Shown here: piece after piece, positions 48,133 through 56,616 of the stretch
How the letters are laid out: each line of letters starts with the position of its first letter
Position numbering within the stretch: the first letter of the stretch is position 1
DNA from: Pseudomonas putida
GTDB lineage: Bacteria; Pseudomonadota; Gammaproteobacteria; Pseudomonadales; Pseudomonadaceae
DNA: 64,000 bases
Assembly (NCBI RefSeq): GCF_004357765.1
Contig: NZ_SMTE01000004.1
Location: forward strand, 328,829 to 392,828
Direction: 5' to 3'
Program-made: the position numbers and the translations under genes
The notes under the pieces: model-generated
What the model was told of the DNA's origin: nothing
Databases searched by the model: none
What the model saw: the letters and a program-made list of their open reading frames with translations, nothing else

Positions 48133-49920
48133 ATGACCGACACCCCGAAACGCCCGCTGCGCAGCCAGCAATGGTTCGATGATCCGAGCCATGCAGACAT
48201 GACCGCGCTGTATGTCGAGCGCTACATGAACTACGGCCTGACCCGCGACGAACTGCAATCCGGGCGACCGATCATCGGTATCGCCCAGACTGGCAGCGAC
48301 CTGACGCCCTGCAACCGGCACCACATCGAACTCGCCCAGCGGGTCAAGGCGGGGATCCGCGACGCTGGTGGCATCCCCATGGAATTTCCGGTCCACCCGA
48401 TCGCCGAGCAGAGCCGCCGTCCCACCGCTGCACTGGACCGCAACCTGGCCTACCTGGGCCTGGTGGAGATCCTCCATGGCTATCCGCTGGACGGCGTGGT
48501 GCTCACCACTGGCTGCGACAAGACCACCCCAGCCTGCCTCATGGCCGCTGCGACTACCGACCTGCCGGCCATCGTACTCTCCGGCGGACCGATGCTCGAC
48601 GGCCACCACAAGGGACAGTTGATCGGCTCGGGCACGGTGTTGTGGCATGCGCGCAACCTGATGGCCGCGGGCGAGATCGACTACGAAGGTTTCATGGAAA
48701 TGACCACAGCGGCCTCGCCGTCGGTTGGCCATTGCAACACCATGGGCACGGCGCTGTCGATGAATGCCCTGGCCGAGGCACTGGGCATGTCGCTGCCAGG
48801 CTGTGCCAGTATCCCCGCCCCCTATCGCGAACGCGGGCAAATGGCCTACGCCACCGGCAGGCGAATCTGCGAACTGGTACTGCAGGATGTACGCCCGTCG
48901 TCGATCATGACCCGAGAGGCTTTCGAGAACGCCATCGCCGTGGCTTCGGCCCTCGGCGCCTCGAGCAACTGCCCGCCCCACCTGATCGCTATCGCCAGGC
49001 ACATGGGTATCGAGCTGTCGCTCGATGACTGGCAGCGCATCGGTGAAGACGTACCGCTGCTGGTCAACTGCATGCCGGCAGGTAAGTATCTGGGCGAGGG
49101 CTTCCATCGTGCCGGCGGCGTACCTGCGGTGATGCACGAGTTGCGCAAGGCCAAACGCCTGCATGAGAACTGTGCCACGGTCAGCGGCAAATCCATCGGC
49201 GAGGTGGTCAGCGATACCGTTACCAGCAACCGCGACGTGATCCTGCCATTCGAGCAACCGCTCAAGCACAGCGCCGGATTCATCGTGCTCAGCGGCAACT
49301 TCTTCGACAGCGCGATCATGAAGATGTCAGTGGTCGGCGACGCCTTCCGCAAGACTTACCTCGCCGAGCCGGGCAAGGAAAACAGCTTCGAAGCCCGGGC
49401 GATCGTGTTCGAAGGCCCCGAGGACTACCACGCACGAATCGACGATCCAACGCTGGACATCGACGAGCGCTGCATCCTGGTCATCCGGGGTGCCGGTACC
49501 GTGGGCTATCCGGGTAGCGCAGAAGTGGTCAACATGGCGCCACCGGCGGCGCTGATCAAGAAGGGCATCGATTCACTACCCTGCTTGGGCGACGGTCGCC
49601 AGAGCGGTACCTCGGCCAGCCCGTCGATCCTCAACATGTCACCGGAAGCGGCGGTTGGCGGGGGCCTGGCGTTGTTGCAGACCAACGACTGGCTGCGCGT
49701 AGATCTCAACCAGCGCCGCGTCGATCTGCTGGTGGATGACGATGAAGTGGCACGTCGGCGAGCGGCCTGGAAACCCAGCCTACCGGCATCGCAGACGCCA
49801 TGGCAGGAGCTATACCGCCAGCTGGTGGGGCAGTTGTCCACGGGCGGCTGCCTGGAACCGGCGACCCTTCACATGCGCGTGATCGCCCGTGAAGGTGGGA
49901 TGCCACGCCACTCGCACTGA
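48133..49920 (+). CDS. IlvD/Edd-family sugar-acid dehydratase (xylonate/arabinonate dehydratase type)
   Basis: A 595-residue Fe-S dehydratase. The cluster ligands are C60 (LTPCNRHH), C128 (TTGCDKTTPACL) and C201 (GHCNTMG), the positions found in D-xylonate and L-arabinonate dehydratases; K130 is the usual active-site lysine. Removes water from a sugar acid to give the 2-keto-3-deoxy acid used by the FAH enzyme. The DKTTPACL motif separates it from true IlvD and from phosphogluconate dehydratase. The exact sugar acid (D-xylonate, D- or L-arabinonate) cannot be decided from the sequence. It is the last gene of the three-gene unit. Confidence 0.88.
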   Translation: MTDTPKRPLRSQQWFDDPSHADMTALYVERYMNYGLTRDELQSGRPIIGIAQTGSDLTPCNRHHIELAQRVKAGIRDAGGIPMEFPVHPIAEQSRRPTAALDRNLAYLGLVEILHGYPLDGVVLTTGCDKTTPACLMAAATTDLPAIVLSGGPMLDGHHKGQLIGSGTVLWHARNLMAAGEIDYEGFMEMTTAASPSVGHCNTMGTALSMNALAEALGMSLPGCASIPAPYRERGQMAYATGRRICELVLQDVRPSSIMTREAFENAIAVASALGASSNCPPHLIAIARHMGIELSLDDWQRIGEDVPLLVNCMPAGKYLGEGFHRAGGVPAVMHELRKAKRLHENCATVSGKSIGEVVSDTVTSNRDVILPFEQPLKHSAGFIVLSGNFFDSAIMKMSVVGDAFRKTYLAEPGKENSFEARAIVFEGPEDYHARIDDPTLDIDERCILVIRGAGTVGYPGSAEVVNMAPPAALIKKGIDSLPCLGDGRQSGTSASPSILNMSPEAAVGGGLALLQTNDWLRVDLNQRRVDLLVDDDEVARRRAAWKPSLPASQTPWQELYRQLVGQLSTGGCLEPATLHMRVIAREGGMPRHSH

Positions 49921-50138
49921 TAGCTGCGCCCTAGCACTTTGCCGAGCAGCCGGCTGCAGCGGACACTTGAACGCCCTCACAAAGGTGAAGTTTCCACGGC
50001 AGTTGGCTGGCCGTCCTCGCGGCCAAAGCTCGGCCAAACCTTCCTTCTATCAGCACCTACCTGATAAAACTGCCAGTTTCCTCATAAGCGAAAGGTCTTT
50101 TAGGCTCGGATCGTCTTCCCATCCAAGGAAACGTTCCC

Positions 50139-51221
50139 ATGCTCGCTCGTCTTGCCACCACAACAGCGCTGCTGCTCAGCGTCGCCAGCCAGGGTGCAGG
50201 CGCTGACGCCTCCGAGCAGGCGGCACGCTCGGTCACCCACCATGTCGCGCCATGCCTGGAGCGGACGCGAATGTCCCCCGGCGACAGCACCTCGCTCTGT
50301 CAGGTATCTGGTGTGGTGCGCATTGCCGAGACTCTGGTGTTGGCCAACGACAAACCGATTCCAGGCGCAGGCCCCTCGGCACTGTTCAGCCTGCCTCTGG
50401 CAGACGGCAAGATCAGCGACGACACTCCGCCCACCTACCTGCAAAGCCCGGCAATCGAGGGCGCCGACAAGTTCGAAGCGCTGACCGCCACCTCGGACGG
50501 CCATTACATCATCGCCAGCACCGCGTTCATGCGAAGCGGCACGAAGAACGATCCACGCGACGACAGGCTGAACACCATCGCCTATTGGCCGGCGGACGCT
50601 GCGCAACTGGCGAAGGTCCTGGCGCCCACCACTCGCAGCGGTATCACCAGTTCCATCAGCCTGCGCAAAACGATCGGCGAGGCCGTCGGCTCCGGTTACT
50701 TCAAGGTCGAATCGCTCGCGGTCGCTCCCGGTAATCAGCTGGTGATGGGTATTCGCAAGCATGGCAACAGTTCACGCGACTCCGACCACGCATTCCTGCT
50801 GATCGCGGCGCCCTTCAGCTTCAACCACAACGTGATGGAACTCACCGGAACCTTCCGCAAGATCCTCGATACCACCCCATCAGTGCCTGGCGAACCACGC
50901 CTGATGGGGCTTTCCGGCCTGGTTTTCGACAGTTTCAGCAATGATCGCTTCTATGCAGTGACCAGCATGAAAGACGATCACGGTATTGGCGGCTATCTCT
51001 GGGAAGTCCCTTGGGCAAACGGCAAGCCAGGCAAGCCGCGGCTGGTCGAAGGCAGCGATGGTGCGCCGCTGCGCTTCGCCAACAAGCCCGAAGGAGTGAC
51101 CACCCTCGGCCCGCACCAATTGCTGGTCGTTCATGATGACGATCGGGTGCAGATACAGACCTCGCTCAACGGCATCCCCCATCTACCCAACGAGTTCAGC
51201 TACAGCGTCATCTCCTTTTGA
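50139..51221 (+). CDS. Secreted protein of unknown function, beta-propeller-like
   Basis: A 360-residue exported protein with a signal peptide (MLARLATTTALLLSVASQGAGA, cut near residue 22). The rest consists of repeated short beta-rich units such as FEALTATSDGHYIIAS, VESLAVAPGNQLVMGI, LSGLVFDSFSNDRFYAVT and PEGVTTLGPHQLLVVHD. This pattern suggests a propeller of the DUF3616 or phytase-esterase-like kind; the family is not certain. Two cysteines near the N-terminus could pair. ATG 50139 has AAGGAAACG upstream. It lies alone with 167 nt to the next gene. No enzymatic residue can be assigned. Confidence 0.75.
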   Translation: MLARLATTTALLLSVASQGAGADASEQAARSVTHHVAPCLERTRMSPGDSTSLCQVSGVVRIAETLVLANDKPIPGAGPSALFSLPLADGKISDDTPPTYLQSPAIEGADKFEALTATSDGHYIIASTAFMRSGTKNDPRDDRLNTIAYWPADAAQLAKVLAPTTRSGITSSISLRKTIGEAVGSGYFKVESLAVAPGNQLVMGIRKHGNSSRDSDHAFLLIAAPFSFNHNVMELTGTFRKILDTTPSVPGEPRLMGLSGLVFDSFSNDRFYAVTSMKDDHGIGGYLWEVPWANGKPGKPRLVEGSDGAPLRFANKPEGVTTLGPHQLLVVHDDDRVQIQTSLNGIPHLPNEFSYSVISF

Positions 51222-51388
51222 GGGGCAGTGCATGCCTGTCTGCAGGTTTCGCTCATGTTCAAACGCGGCTGGCCGACATAGGAAGACCCCTGCCTGGCGG
51301 TCATCCGTCGGATATAGCATCAAAGTATTGATGTCATATTGGCAGCATACGATAGTGCTATCTCCAACCTACAGTCGTCGCCACCAAC

Positions 51389-52069
51389 ATGAAACCTACA
51401 CTGCCCTGCCTGGCCGCAATGATGCTGCTCAGTGGGTGCAACGGACTGCCTACCACCTACCTTTCCGACCCTGTCTACGACCAGGCTTTCGTGGTCACCT
51501 CAGGACCTCCGCTGCCGATGCTGCTGATGGCCACGGCCATCCAGTGGAATGATGAGTACGCCGTCACCGCCAAGCACACACCCTTCCTCCGGGGCGTTGT
51601 GCACGAAGGCCTGGGCGACCTGGTGTTCTTCAAGCACAAGGCACGCACGGTGCCCGGCTGGCGCCAGTACGTCCCGGGCGAACAGGTCACGGCAGTGGGT
51701 TTCAACAGCCTGATGATGCCGGTGCAAGGCAAAGGCCACGCCCTGGCCTCGCTGGTTCGGCTGCAAGGTACTCCGGGCAGCGTCTTCTATTCGGTGCATG
51801 ACGGCCCGATGGTCAAGGGCATGTCCGGCGGCCCGGTGTTCGCCGACGACGGCAAGGTCGTGGGCATCAACGTCGCCTTCATTCCTACCCGCGAGATCGA
51901 TGCGCAGAAACGTCCCGATCTGGCGGGCAAGGAGCGCATCAGTGTGTTCATGTCGTATGCCGAAATCGACAAGGAATGGCGGCGCTTCCAGTACTTGCAG
52001 GCGAACAAGGCCAAGCCACGGGCGCCCGCTGCGATCCAAGGCTTCGTAACAGTGGCGAGCAAGCGCTGA
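51389..52069 (+). CDS. Trypsin-like serine-protease lipoprotein
   Basis: A 226-residue lipoprotein: the lipobox LLSGC puts the lipid on C17. The mature part has the arrangement of a trypsin-fold peptidase, with likely catalytic H63 (VTAKHTPFL), D77 (GLGDLVFF) and S146 (GMSGGPVF). It is smaller than DegP/DegS and lacks a PDZ domain. The residue after the lipidated cysteine is Asn, which favours transport to the outer membrane. The substrate is unknown; the triad suggests it is active, but this is inference. No operon partner is evident; the gene before it encodes an unknown secreted protein. Confidence 0.8.
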   Translation: MKPTLPCLAAMMLLSGCNGLPTTYLSDPVYDQAFVVTSGPPLPMLLMATAIQWNDEYAVTAKHTPFLRGVVHEGLGDLVFFKHKARTVPGWRQYVPGEQVTAVGFNSLMMPVQGKGHALASLVRLQGTPGSVFYSVHDGPMVKGMSGGPVFADDGKVVGINVAFIPTREIDAQKRPDLAGKERISVFMSYAEIDKEWRRFQYLQANKAKPRAPAAIQGFVTVASKR

Positions 52070-52072
52070 GGC

Positions 52073-53137
52073 TCAGGCTGGATGCTCGGCCCGCGCGGCA
52101 TCGTCGGCCAGCATGATGCGATTACGCCCGGCACGCTTGGCCGCATACAGGGCCATGTCGGCCGCGTGCAGCCAGGCGTCTGCGTTGCTGAGCCGATCAT
52201 TGTAAGGGGCCAGTCCGATGCTCAGACTCAGCGATAACTGCGGCAGCGCCGGGTCGTGATACGCCTCGATGGCCTGGCGCAGGCGCTCGAGGATCTCGAC
52301 TGCCTGCTCGGCGGTGGTCTCTGCCAGCAATACGCAGAACTCATCCCCACCGTAGCGCGCAGCCGGGTCGCGCTTGCGCAGGTGCAGCGACAGCTTGGCG
52401 CTGATGATGCGCAGGATGTCATCGCCGACCAAGTGGCCATGCTGGTCGTTGATCCGCTTGAAGTGATCGACGTCGATCAACGCCAGGTGGCTTCTGGCGG
52501 CCCCGGCCTGACAACGCTGAAACTCCCGGATCAACAGGCCTTGCCAGGCGCCGTGGTTGCGCAGGCCGGTGAGGCTGTCGGTCTCGCTCAGCCGCGCCAG
52601 CGCACGCTTGTGCTGGGCCAGTTGCACGGTGACCTGATAGCAGATCATGCCGATGGCCATGGGATAGATCAGCAAGATCGGCAGACAGGCGAGCATCTGC
52701 GCCTGGCTGGTCTGCGGAAACAACGGCGGACCATACAGCCATAACCCGAGGCCGATACCCAGCGCTTGGGCCACCAAGGTCTTGACTAGCATGTGCCAAC
52801 CACCGGCGGCAATCTTGTCCATGGCGATCATCGACAGGATGATCACACTCGGCAACGGGTTCAGGCCCATTACCCCAGCCCAGCAACCACCGGCAAAACC
52901 ATCGAAGATCAGGTTGCGCTGCTCAGCGCGAAAGGGATGGCGCGAGCGACGCGCGATCTGATAGGCCAGATGCGGCCAGACGAAACCATGACCCAGCAAC
53001 AAGCCCCAGATCCACCACTCCGGCGCCAGAGGGGCGATGCCGATCAGCACGCAGAAAAAACCCAGGCCCGTTCCAATGGCACGGGGCACATACATGCGTT
53101 TGGCGAAAGAAAGGCCCTTGCCGGTAAGGTCGTTCAT
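52073..53137 (-). CDS. MASE2-GGDEF diguanylate cyclase (AdrA/DgcC-like)
   Basis: A 354-residue inner-membrane enzyme that makes cyclic di-GMP. The N-terminal MASE2 sensory domain has about five to six transmembrane helices (residues ~15-175). The GGDEF domain follows, with an intact GGDEF motif and an upstream RKRD inhibitory (RxxD) site five residues before it, so product inhibition is expected. IDVDHFKRINDQHGHLVGD is the substrate-binding segment. ATG 53137 is preferred to 53194. It converges with the protease lipoprotein gene (3 nt apart). Probably tunes surface attachment. Confidence 0.93.
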   Translation of the reverse strand: MNDLTGKGLSFAKRMYVPRAIGTGLGFFCVLIGIAPLAPEWWIWGLLLGHGFVWPHLAYQIARRSRHPFRAEQRNLIFDGFAGGCWAGVMGLNPLPSVIILSMIAMDKIAAGGWHMLVKTLVAQALGIGLGLWLYGPPLFPQTSQAQMLACLPILLIYPMAIGMICYQVTVQLAQHKRALARLSETDSLTGLRNHGAWQGLLIREFQRCQAGAARSHLALIDVDHFKRINDQHGHLVGDDILRIISAKLSLHLRKRDPAARYGGDEFCVLLAETTAEQAVEILERLRQAIEAYHDPALPQLSLSLSIGLAPYNDRLSNADAWLHAADMALYAAKRAGRNRIMLADDAARAEHPA

Positions 53138-53337
53138 CGAGGAAGCTGTCCTTTGACGTTCACCGGACAGGTTGGCGGGCACAAAAGTGCCCATCGGTTC
53201 GGCGCTGAAGGCATTCTGACATCACTGGTATCTCACCTCCAGATCGAAGAGACGAAATGCTGCCCTCCCCCCTCCCGCGAACCTTCACCCACCCACGGCG
53301 TCGGATGCTCGATACCACGCATTTCGAGGCAACTCGT

Positions 53338-54252
53338 GTGAAAGACATCATCATCCGCAAATATCGCCTGATGCTGAAGACCTTCGGTTACATCGGTTGG
53401 TCCTTGTTCTGGTTGCTGCTGTGGGACGTACTGGTCACCATCGACTTCATGCTGTTCTTCAATAGTGAGTTCACCTTGCCGCTGATCCCGCTGACCTTGC
53501 TCGGCTCGGCGCTGGTGGTGCTGGTGAGTTTTCGCAACAGCAGTGCCTACAACCGCTGGTGGGAAGCGCGCACATTGTGGGGCGCATTGGTGAATAGTTC
53601 GCGCAGTTTCGCCCGGCAGACACTGACGTTGATCGACGACCCTGAGCGCGGCCTCAATCCGGTCAAAGCCACCTTGCTGCGCCGTCACATCGCCTATGTG
53701 AACTGCCTGGCAGCGCACCTGAAGGGCGAAAGCTGCCCCGACGAACTGATGGCATTCATTTCCCCGGCAGAGTTCGAGCGTCGCAACAAGTCGAACAACT
53801 TCGCCAACGACATTCTTGGCGGTTCCGCCACCTTGCTGGCGCGAGAGTACCAGGCCGGTCGTCTGGACAGCATTCGCCTGGCGCGCTTGGAGTCCACCCT
53901 GGTCGACCTGTCCAACGCCCAGGGTGGGATGGAGCGAATCGCCAATACGCCGCTGCCCTACCCCTATGTGTACTTCCCCCGCTTGTTCATCACGCTGTTC
54001 TGCCTGATCGTGCCGGTGGGGCTGGTCGAGTCGCTCGGCTGGTTCACGCCGTTGGCCTCGACTGTCGTCGGTTTCATGTTGCTGGCGATCGAGCGAATCG
54101 GCACCGACCTGCAGAGCCCGTTTCGCTTCAGTGAACACCAGATCCAGATGGACGCCATCTGCGAAACCATCGAGCGCAATCTGGAATCGATGCAGCGCGA
54201 AGCGCAATGCGGCGAACTGGCGCACGAGGGCCCTCCTCAGGCCCTCACATAG
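53338..54252 (+). CDS. Bestrophin-like anion channel (UPF0187 family)
   Basis: An inner-membrane protein of about 304 residues of the bacterial bestrophin family, pentameric anion or cation channels. Family features are the NSSAYNRWWEARTLWGALVNSSR segment, the four-helix membrane layout and the PLPYPYVYFPRLF stretch before the last helices. Start is uncertain: GTG 53338 has GAGG 8 nt upstream; ATG 53305 and ATG 53257 are in frame and would lengthen the protein to 315 or 331 residues. Its 3' end overlaps the last codons of the convergent ABC permease gene by 16 nt. Confidence 0.88.
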   Translation: MKDIIIRKYRLMLKTFGYIGWSLFWLLLWDVLVTIDFMLFFNSEFTLPLIPLTLLGSALVVLVSFRNSSAYNRWWEARTLWGALVNSSRSFARQTLTLIDDPERGLNPVKATLLRRHIAYVNCLAAHLKGESCPDELMAFISPAEFERRNKSNNFANDILGGSATLLAREYQAGRLDSIRLARLESTLVDLSNAQGGMERIANTPLPYPYVYFPRLFITLFCLIVPVGLVESLGWFTPLASTVVGFMLLAIERIGTDLQSPFRFSEHQIQMDAICETIERNLESMQREAQCGELAHEGPPQALT

Positions 54253-55004
54253 CGCTGGCGCAACAGATCGCTGAAGGCGTCCACCAGCAATACCAGTACC
54301 AGCATGGCGATGATCACCGTGCTGGCCTGGGCTTCCTGGAACAGGCTCAGGGTGGTGTAGAGCATCTGGCCCAAACCTCCTGCGCCGACGAACCCCAGTA
54401 CGCTGGCCATGCGGATGTTGTTCTCCCAGCGGTACAGGCTGTATGCCAGCAACTGCGGCCAGAGATTGGGCAAAGTGCCGAAACAGAATGCCGTGACCTG
54501 CCCGCCGCCCTGCAGGCGAATGGCTGCCGCAGGCTCGGCGGGTGCATTCTCCAGGGCCTCGGCGAACAGACGCCCCAGGACCCCGGCCGTGTGCAGCGCC
54601 AGGGCCAAGGTTCCGGCATTCGGGCCAAGTCCCGCGGCCAGTACCGTCAGTGCTGCCCAGACCAGCTCGGGAATGGCGCGCAAGGCGTTGAGCAACAGCC
54701 GTGCAGCCGACTGCATCGGCCAACCGAAGCGTCCGGCCGCCGGCAGTGCCAGGAGCATGCCCAACGCCATCGCCAGCAAGGTACCGAGCCCAGACATGGC
54801 CAGGGTTTCCAGGGCACCCCGGCACACTGCACGCAGGTGCTCGGCAGACACGTCAGGATGCAGGAAGCGGCCAGCATACTCGCCCATCTGCGCCAGCCCG
54901 CCATTGCCGACCAGGGCCTGCAGATCCAGTTCGAGGTAGCCGAACGAAGCCACCACCGCAGCGAGGATCCCCACGATCAGCATCAGGTCGATCACGCGCT
55001 TCAT
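54237..55004 (-). CDS. ABC transporter permease, PhnE-like (second)
   Basis: A 255-residue inner-membrane permease with about six helices and the ABC-permease coupling loop containing NAPAEPAAAIRLQGGG, and ENNIRMASVLGFVGAGGLG near the C-terminus, as in PhnE. It starts at ATG 55004, with GGGAGGTTGGC upstream, and overlaps the first permease gene by 4 nt. It is the last gene of the phnD-phnC-phnE-phnE-like unit. Together with the ATPase and binding protein it probably imports a selenium oxyanion or phosphonate-like anion. Confidence 0.9.
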   Translation of the reverse strand: MKRVIDLMLIVGILAAVVASFGYLELDLQALVGNGGLAQMGEYAGRFLHPDVSAEHLRAVCRGALETLAMSGLGTLLAMALGMLLALPAAGRFGWPMQSAARLLLNALRAIPELVWAALTVLAAGLGPNAGTLALALHTAGVLGRLFAEALENAPAEPAAAIRLQGGGQVTAFCFGTLPNLWPQLLAYSLYRWENNIRMASVLGFVGAGGLGQMLYTTLSLFQEAQASTVIIAMLVLVLLVDAFSDLLRQRYVRA

Positions 55005-55828
55005 GCCAACCTCCCGCGCAGCAAGCGGCTGAGCAGATCGGCCAGCAACACCAGACCGAGAAAGGCCAGGAGCATGCTCGCCACCTCGCCACCGGCGAAC
55101 ATGCGCATCGACAGATCGATCTGCTGCCCCAGGCCACCTGCGCCGACGAAGCCCATCACCACCGAGGCCCGCACCGCGCACTCCCAGCGATAGACCGTGT
55201 ATGACACCACCTCGGCTGCAGCGCTGGGCAGAATGCCATAGAAGAATGCCGCCAAGCGGCCGCTGCCGGCCTGCAGCAAGGCATGCGCCGGACGCTGGTC
55301 GACCGACTCGAAGATCTCGGCGTACACCTTGCCCAGCATGCCGCTGTAGGTGATGGCGATGGCCAACACCCCGGCAGTTGGCCCCAGCCCCACCGCACGT
55401 ACGAACAACAGCGCCCAGACGATCTCGGGCACGCTGCGCAGGAAGATCAGCAGGCACCGTACCGGCAGGCGCAGCAAGCGTGACCACGGTCCGGCACGGC
55501 CACCGCGAGAGGCAGCGCGCAACGACAGCGCACGGCTGGCCAACAGACTGGTGGGAATCGCCAGCAACAGCGCCAGCGCCATGCCGGCGGTCGCCACGGC
55601 CAAGGTCTGCAGGGTTGACTGGTACAACAGCTCGAGGAACTCGGCATTGTGCGCCGGCGGCCAGAAAGCGGCAGTGAAACTGGCGATCTGCTGACGGTTT
55701 TCTGCCTGCAGCAACACCCCAGGGTTCAATTCGCTCAAACGTAACCCAGGCCACAACAGGGCCAAGGCCAGCAGGGTCAACAGCAGACGAGGCAGCGCCG
55801 CCGGATCACGGGCGTCGGCTTTCAGCAT
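55001..55828 (-). CDS. ABC transporter permease, PhnE-like (first)
   Basis: A 275-residue permease, paralogous to the next gene. Its ECAVRASVVMGFVGAGGLGQQI segment is the PhnE-type coupling region, and several transmembrane helices are evident (about 15-32, 80-102, 125-148, 205-230 and 245-268). It overlaps the ATPase gene by 7 nt and the following permease by 4 nt, so translation of the whole unit is tightly coupled. Confidence 0.9.
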   Translation of the reverse strand: MLKADARDPAALPRLLLTLLALALLWPGLRLSELNPGVLLQAENRQQIASFTAAFWPPAHNAEFLELLYQSTLQTLAVATAGMALALLLAIPTSLLASRALSLRAASRGGRAGPWSRLLRLPVRCLLIFLRSVPEIVWALLFVRAVGLGPTAGVLAIAITYSGMLGKVYAEIFESVDQRPAHALLQAGSGRLAAFFYGILPSAAAEVVSYTVYRWECAVRASVVMGFVGAGGLGQQIDLSMRMFAGGEVASMLLAFLGLVLLADLLSRLLRGRLA

Positions 55829-56616
55829 CGCGGAATCTGCACGGTCAGGGTCGGCCCTTGGACTGGCGGCGAGGCCAACTGCTCGTTGGCATACAGCGCA
55901 TCGAGCAAGGCCTCGGTCACCGCCTCGGCCGGGCAGTCGAATGCCACCCGGCCTTCACGGATGCCGATGACCCGAGGAAAGTGGGCCAGGGCCAGGTCCA
56001 CCGCATGCAGGCTGGCCACCAGCGTTACACCATTGGCTTGGGCGTGGCGGTTGAGCAACGCCAGACTGTGGTCGGCCAGCACCGGGTCCATGGCCGAGAC
56101 CGGCTCGTCGGTCAGCAAGATCTCGGGGCGCTGGTAAAGCGCTCGGGCGATGCCGACCCGCTGCAGTTGACCGCCGGACAACTGCCCGCATTGTACGAAC
56201 AGCTTGTCGGCCAGGCCCAGTTCGGCCAACACCTGGCGTACGCCGGGCACGTCGGTGGGATACACCAGGTTGAGCAACCCACGGGCCATGCTCCACTGCC
56301 CCAGGCGCCCCGCCAGCACCGCCGTCACCACGCGCTGACGGGCAGGCAACGGTGGCGCCTGGTGCACCAGGCCCACACGGGCGCGCAGGCGTTGCCGGGC
56401 ACCGGACGAAATACCCCAGGGCTGCTCACCGAACAGCTCCAGGCGCCCACTGCTGGGCTGCACGGCAGTGGCCATCAGGTGCAGCAAGCTCGATTTGCCG
56501 GCCCCCGACGGACCGATGATCGCTACCCGCTCGCCCTGCTCGACTCGCAGGCTCACACCCTCGAGCGCGCGGACCTGGCCGTGGCGCAGGCCGGCGCCTT
56601 GTACCTGGATAGTCAC
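55822..56616 (-). CDS. ABC transporter ATPase, PhnC-like
   Basis: A 264-residue ATPase that powers the adjacent permeases. Walker A is GPSGAGKSS (residues about 35-43), the signature is LSGGQLQRVGIARAL, and Walker B is ILLTDEPVSAMDP, followed by the switch histidine in LVASLHAVDLAL. It overlaps the binding-protein gene upstream by 4 nt. The PhnC family takes phosphonates and related oxyanions; the genomic setting beside selD points to selenium. Confidence 0.93.
   Translation of the reverse strand: MTIQVQGAGLRHGQVRALEGVSLRVEQGERVAIIGPSGAGKSSLLHLMATAVQPSSGRLELFGEQPWGISSGARQRLRARVGLVHQAPPLPARQRVVTAVLAGRLGQWSMARGLLNLVYPTDVPGVRQVLAELGLADKLFVQCGQLSGGQLQRVGIARALYQRPEILLTDEPVSAMDPVLADHSLALLNRHAQANGVTLVASLHAVDLALAHFPRVIGIREGRVAFDCPAEAVTEALLDALYANEQLASPPVQGPTLTVQIPRC

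Noticed and set aside
47086-49269. 727-codon minus-strand frame opposite the transporter and dehydratase
   Set aside because: Mirror frame; spans two genes and lacks a ribosome site.
34969-50138. Integrative island at tRNA-Leu
   Set aside because: No integrase, no direct repeat of the tRNA 3' end and no transposase seen; kept only as a low-strength observation.
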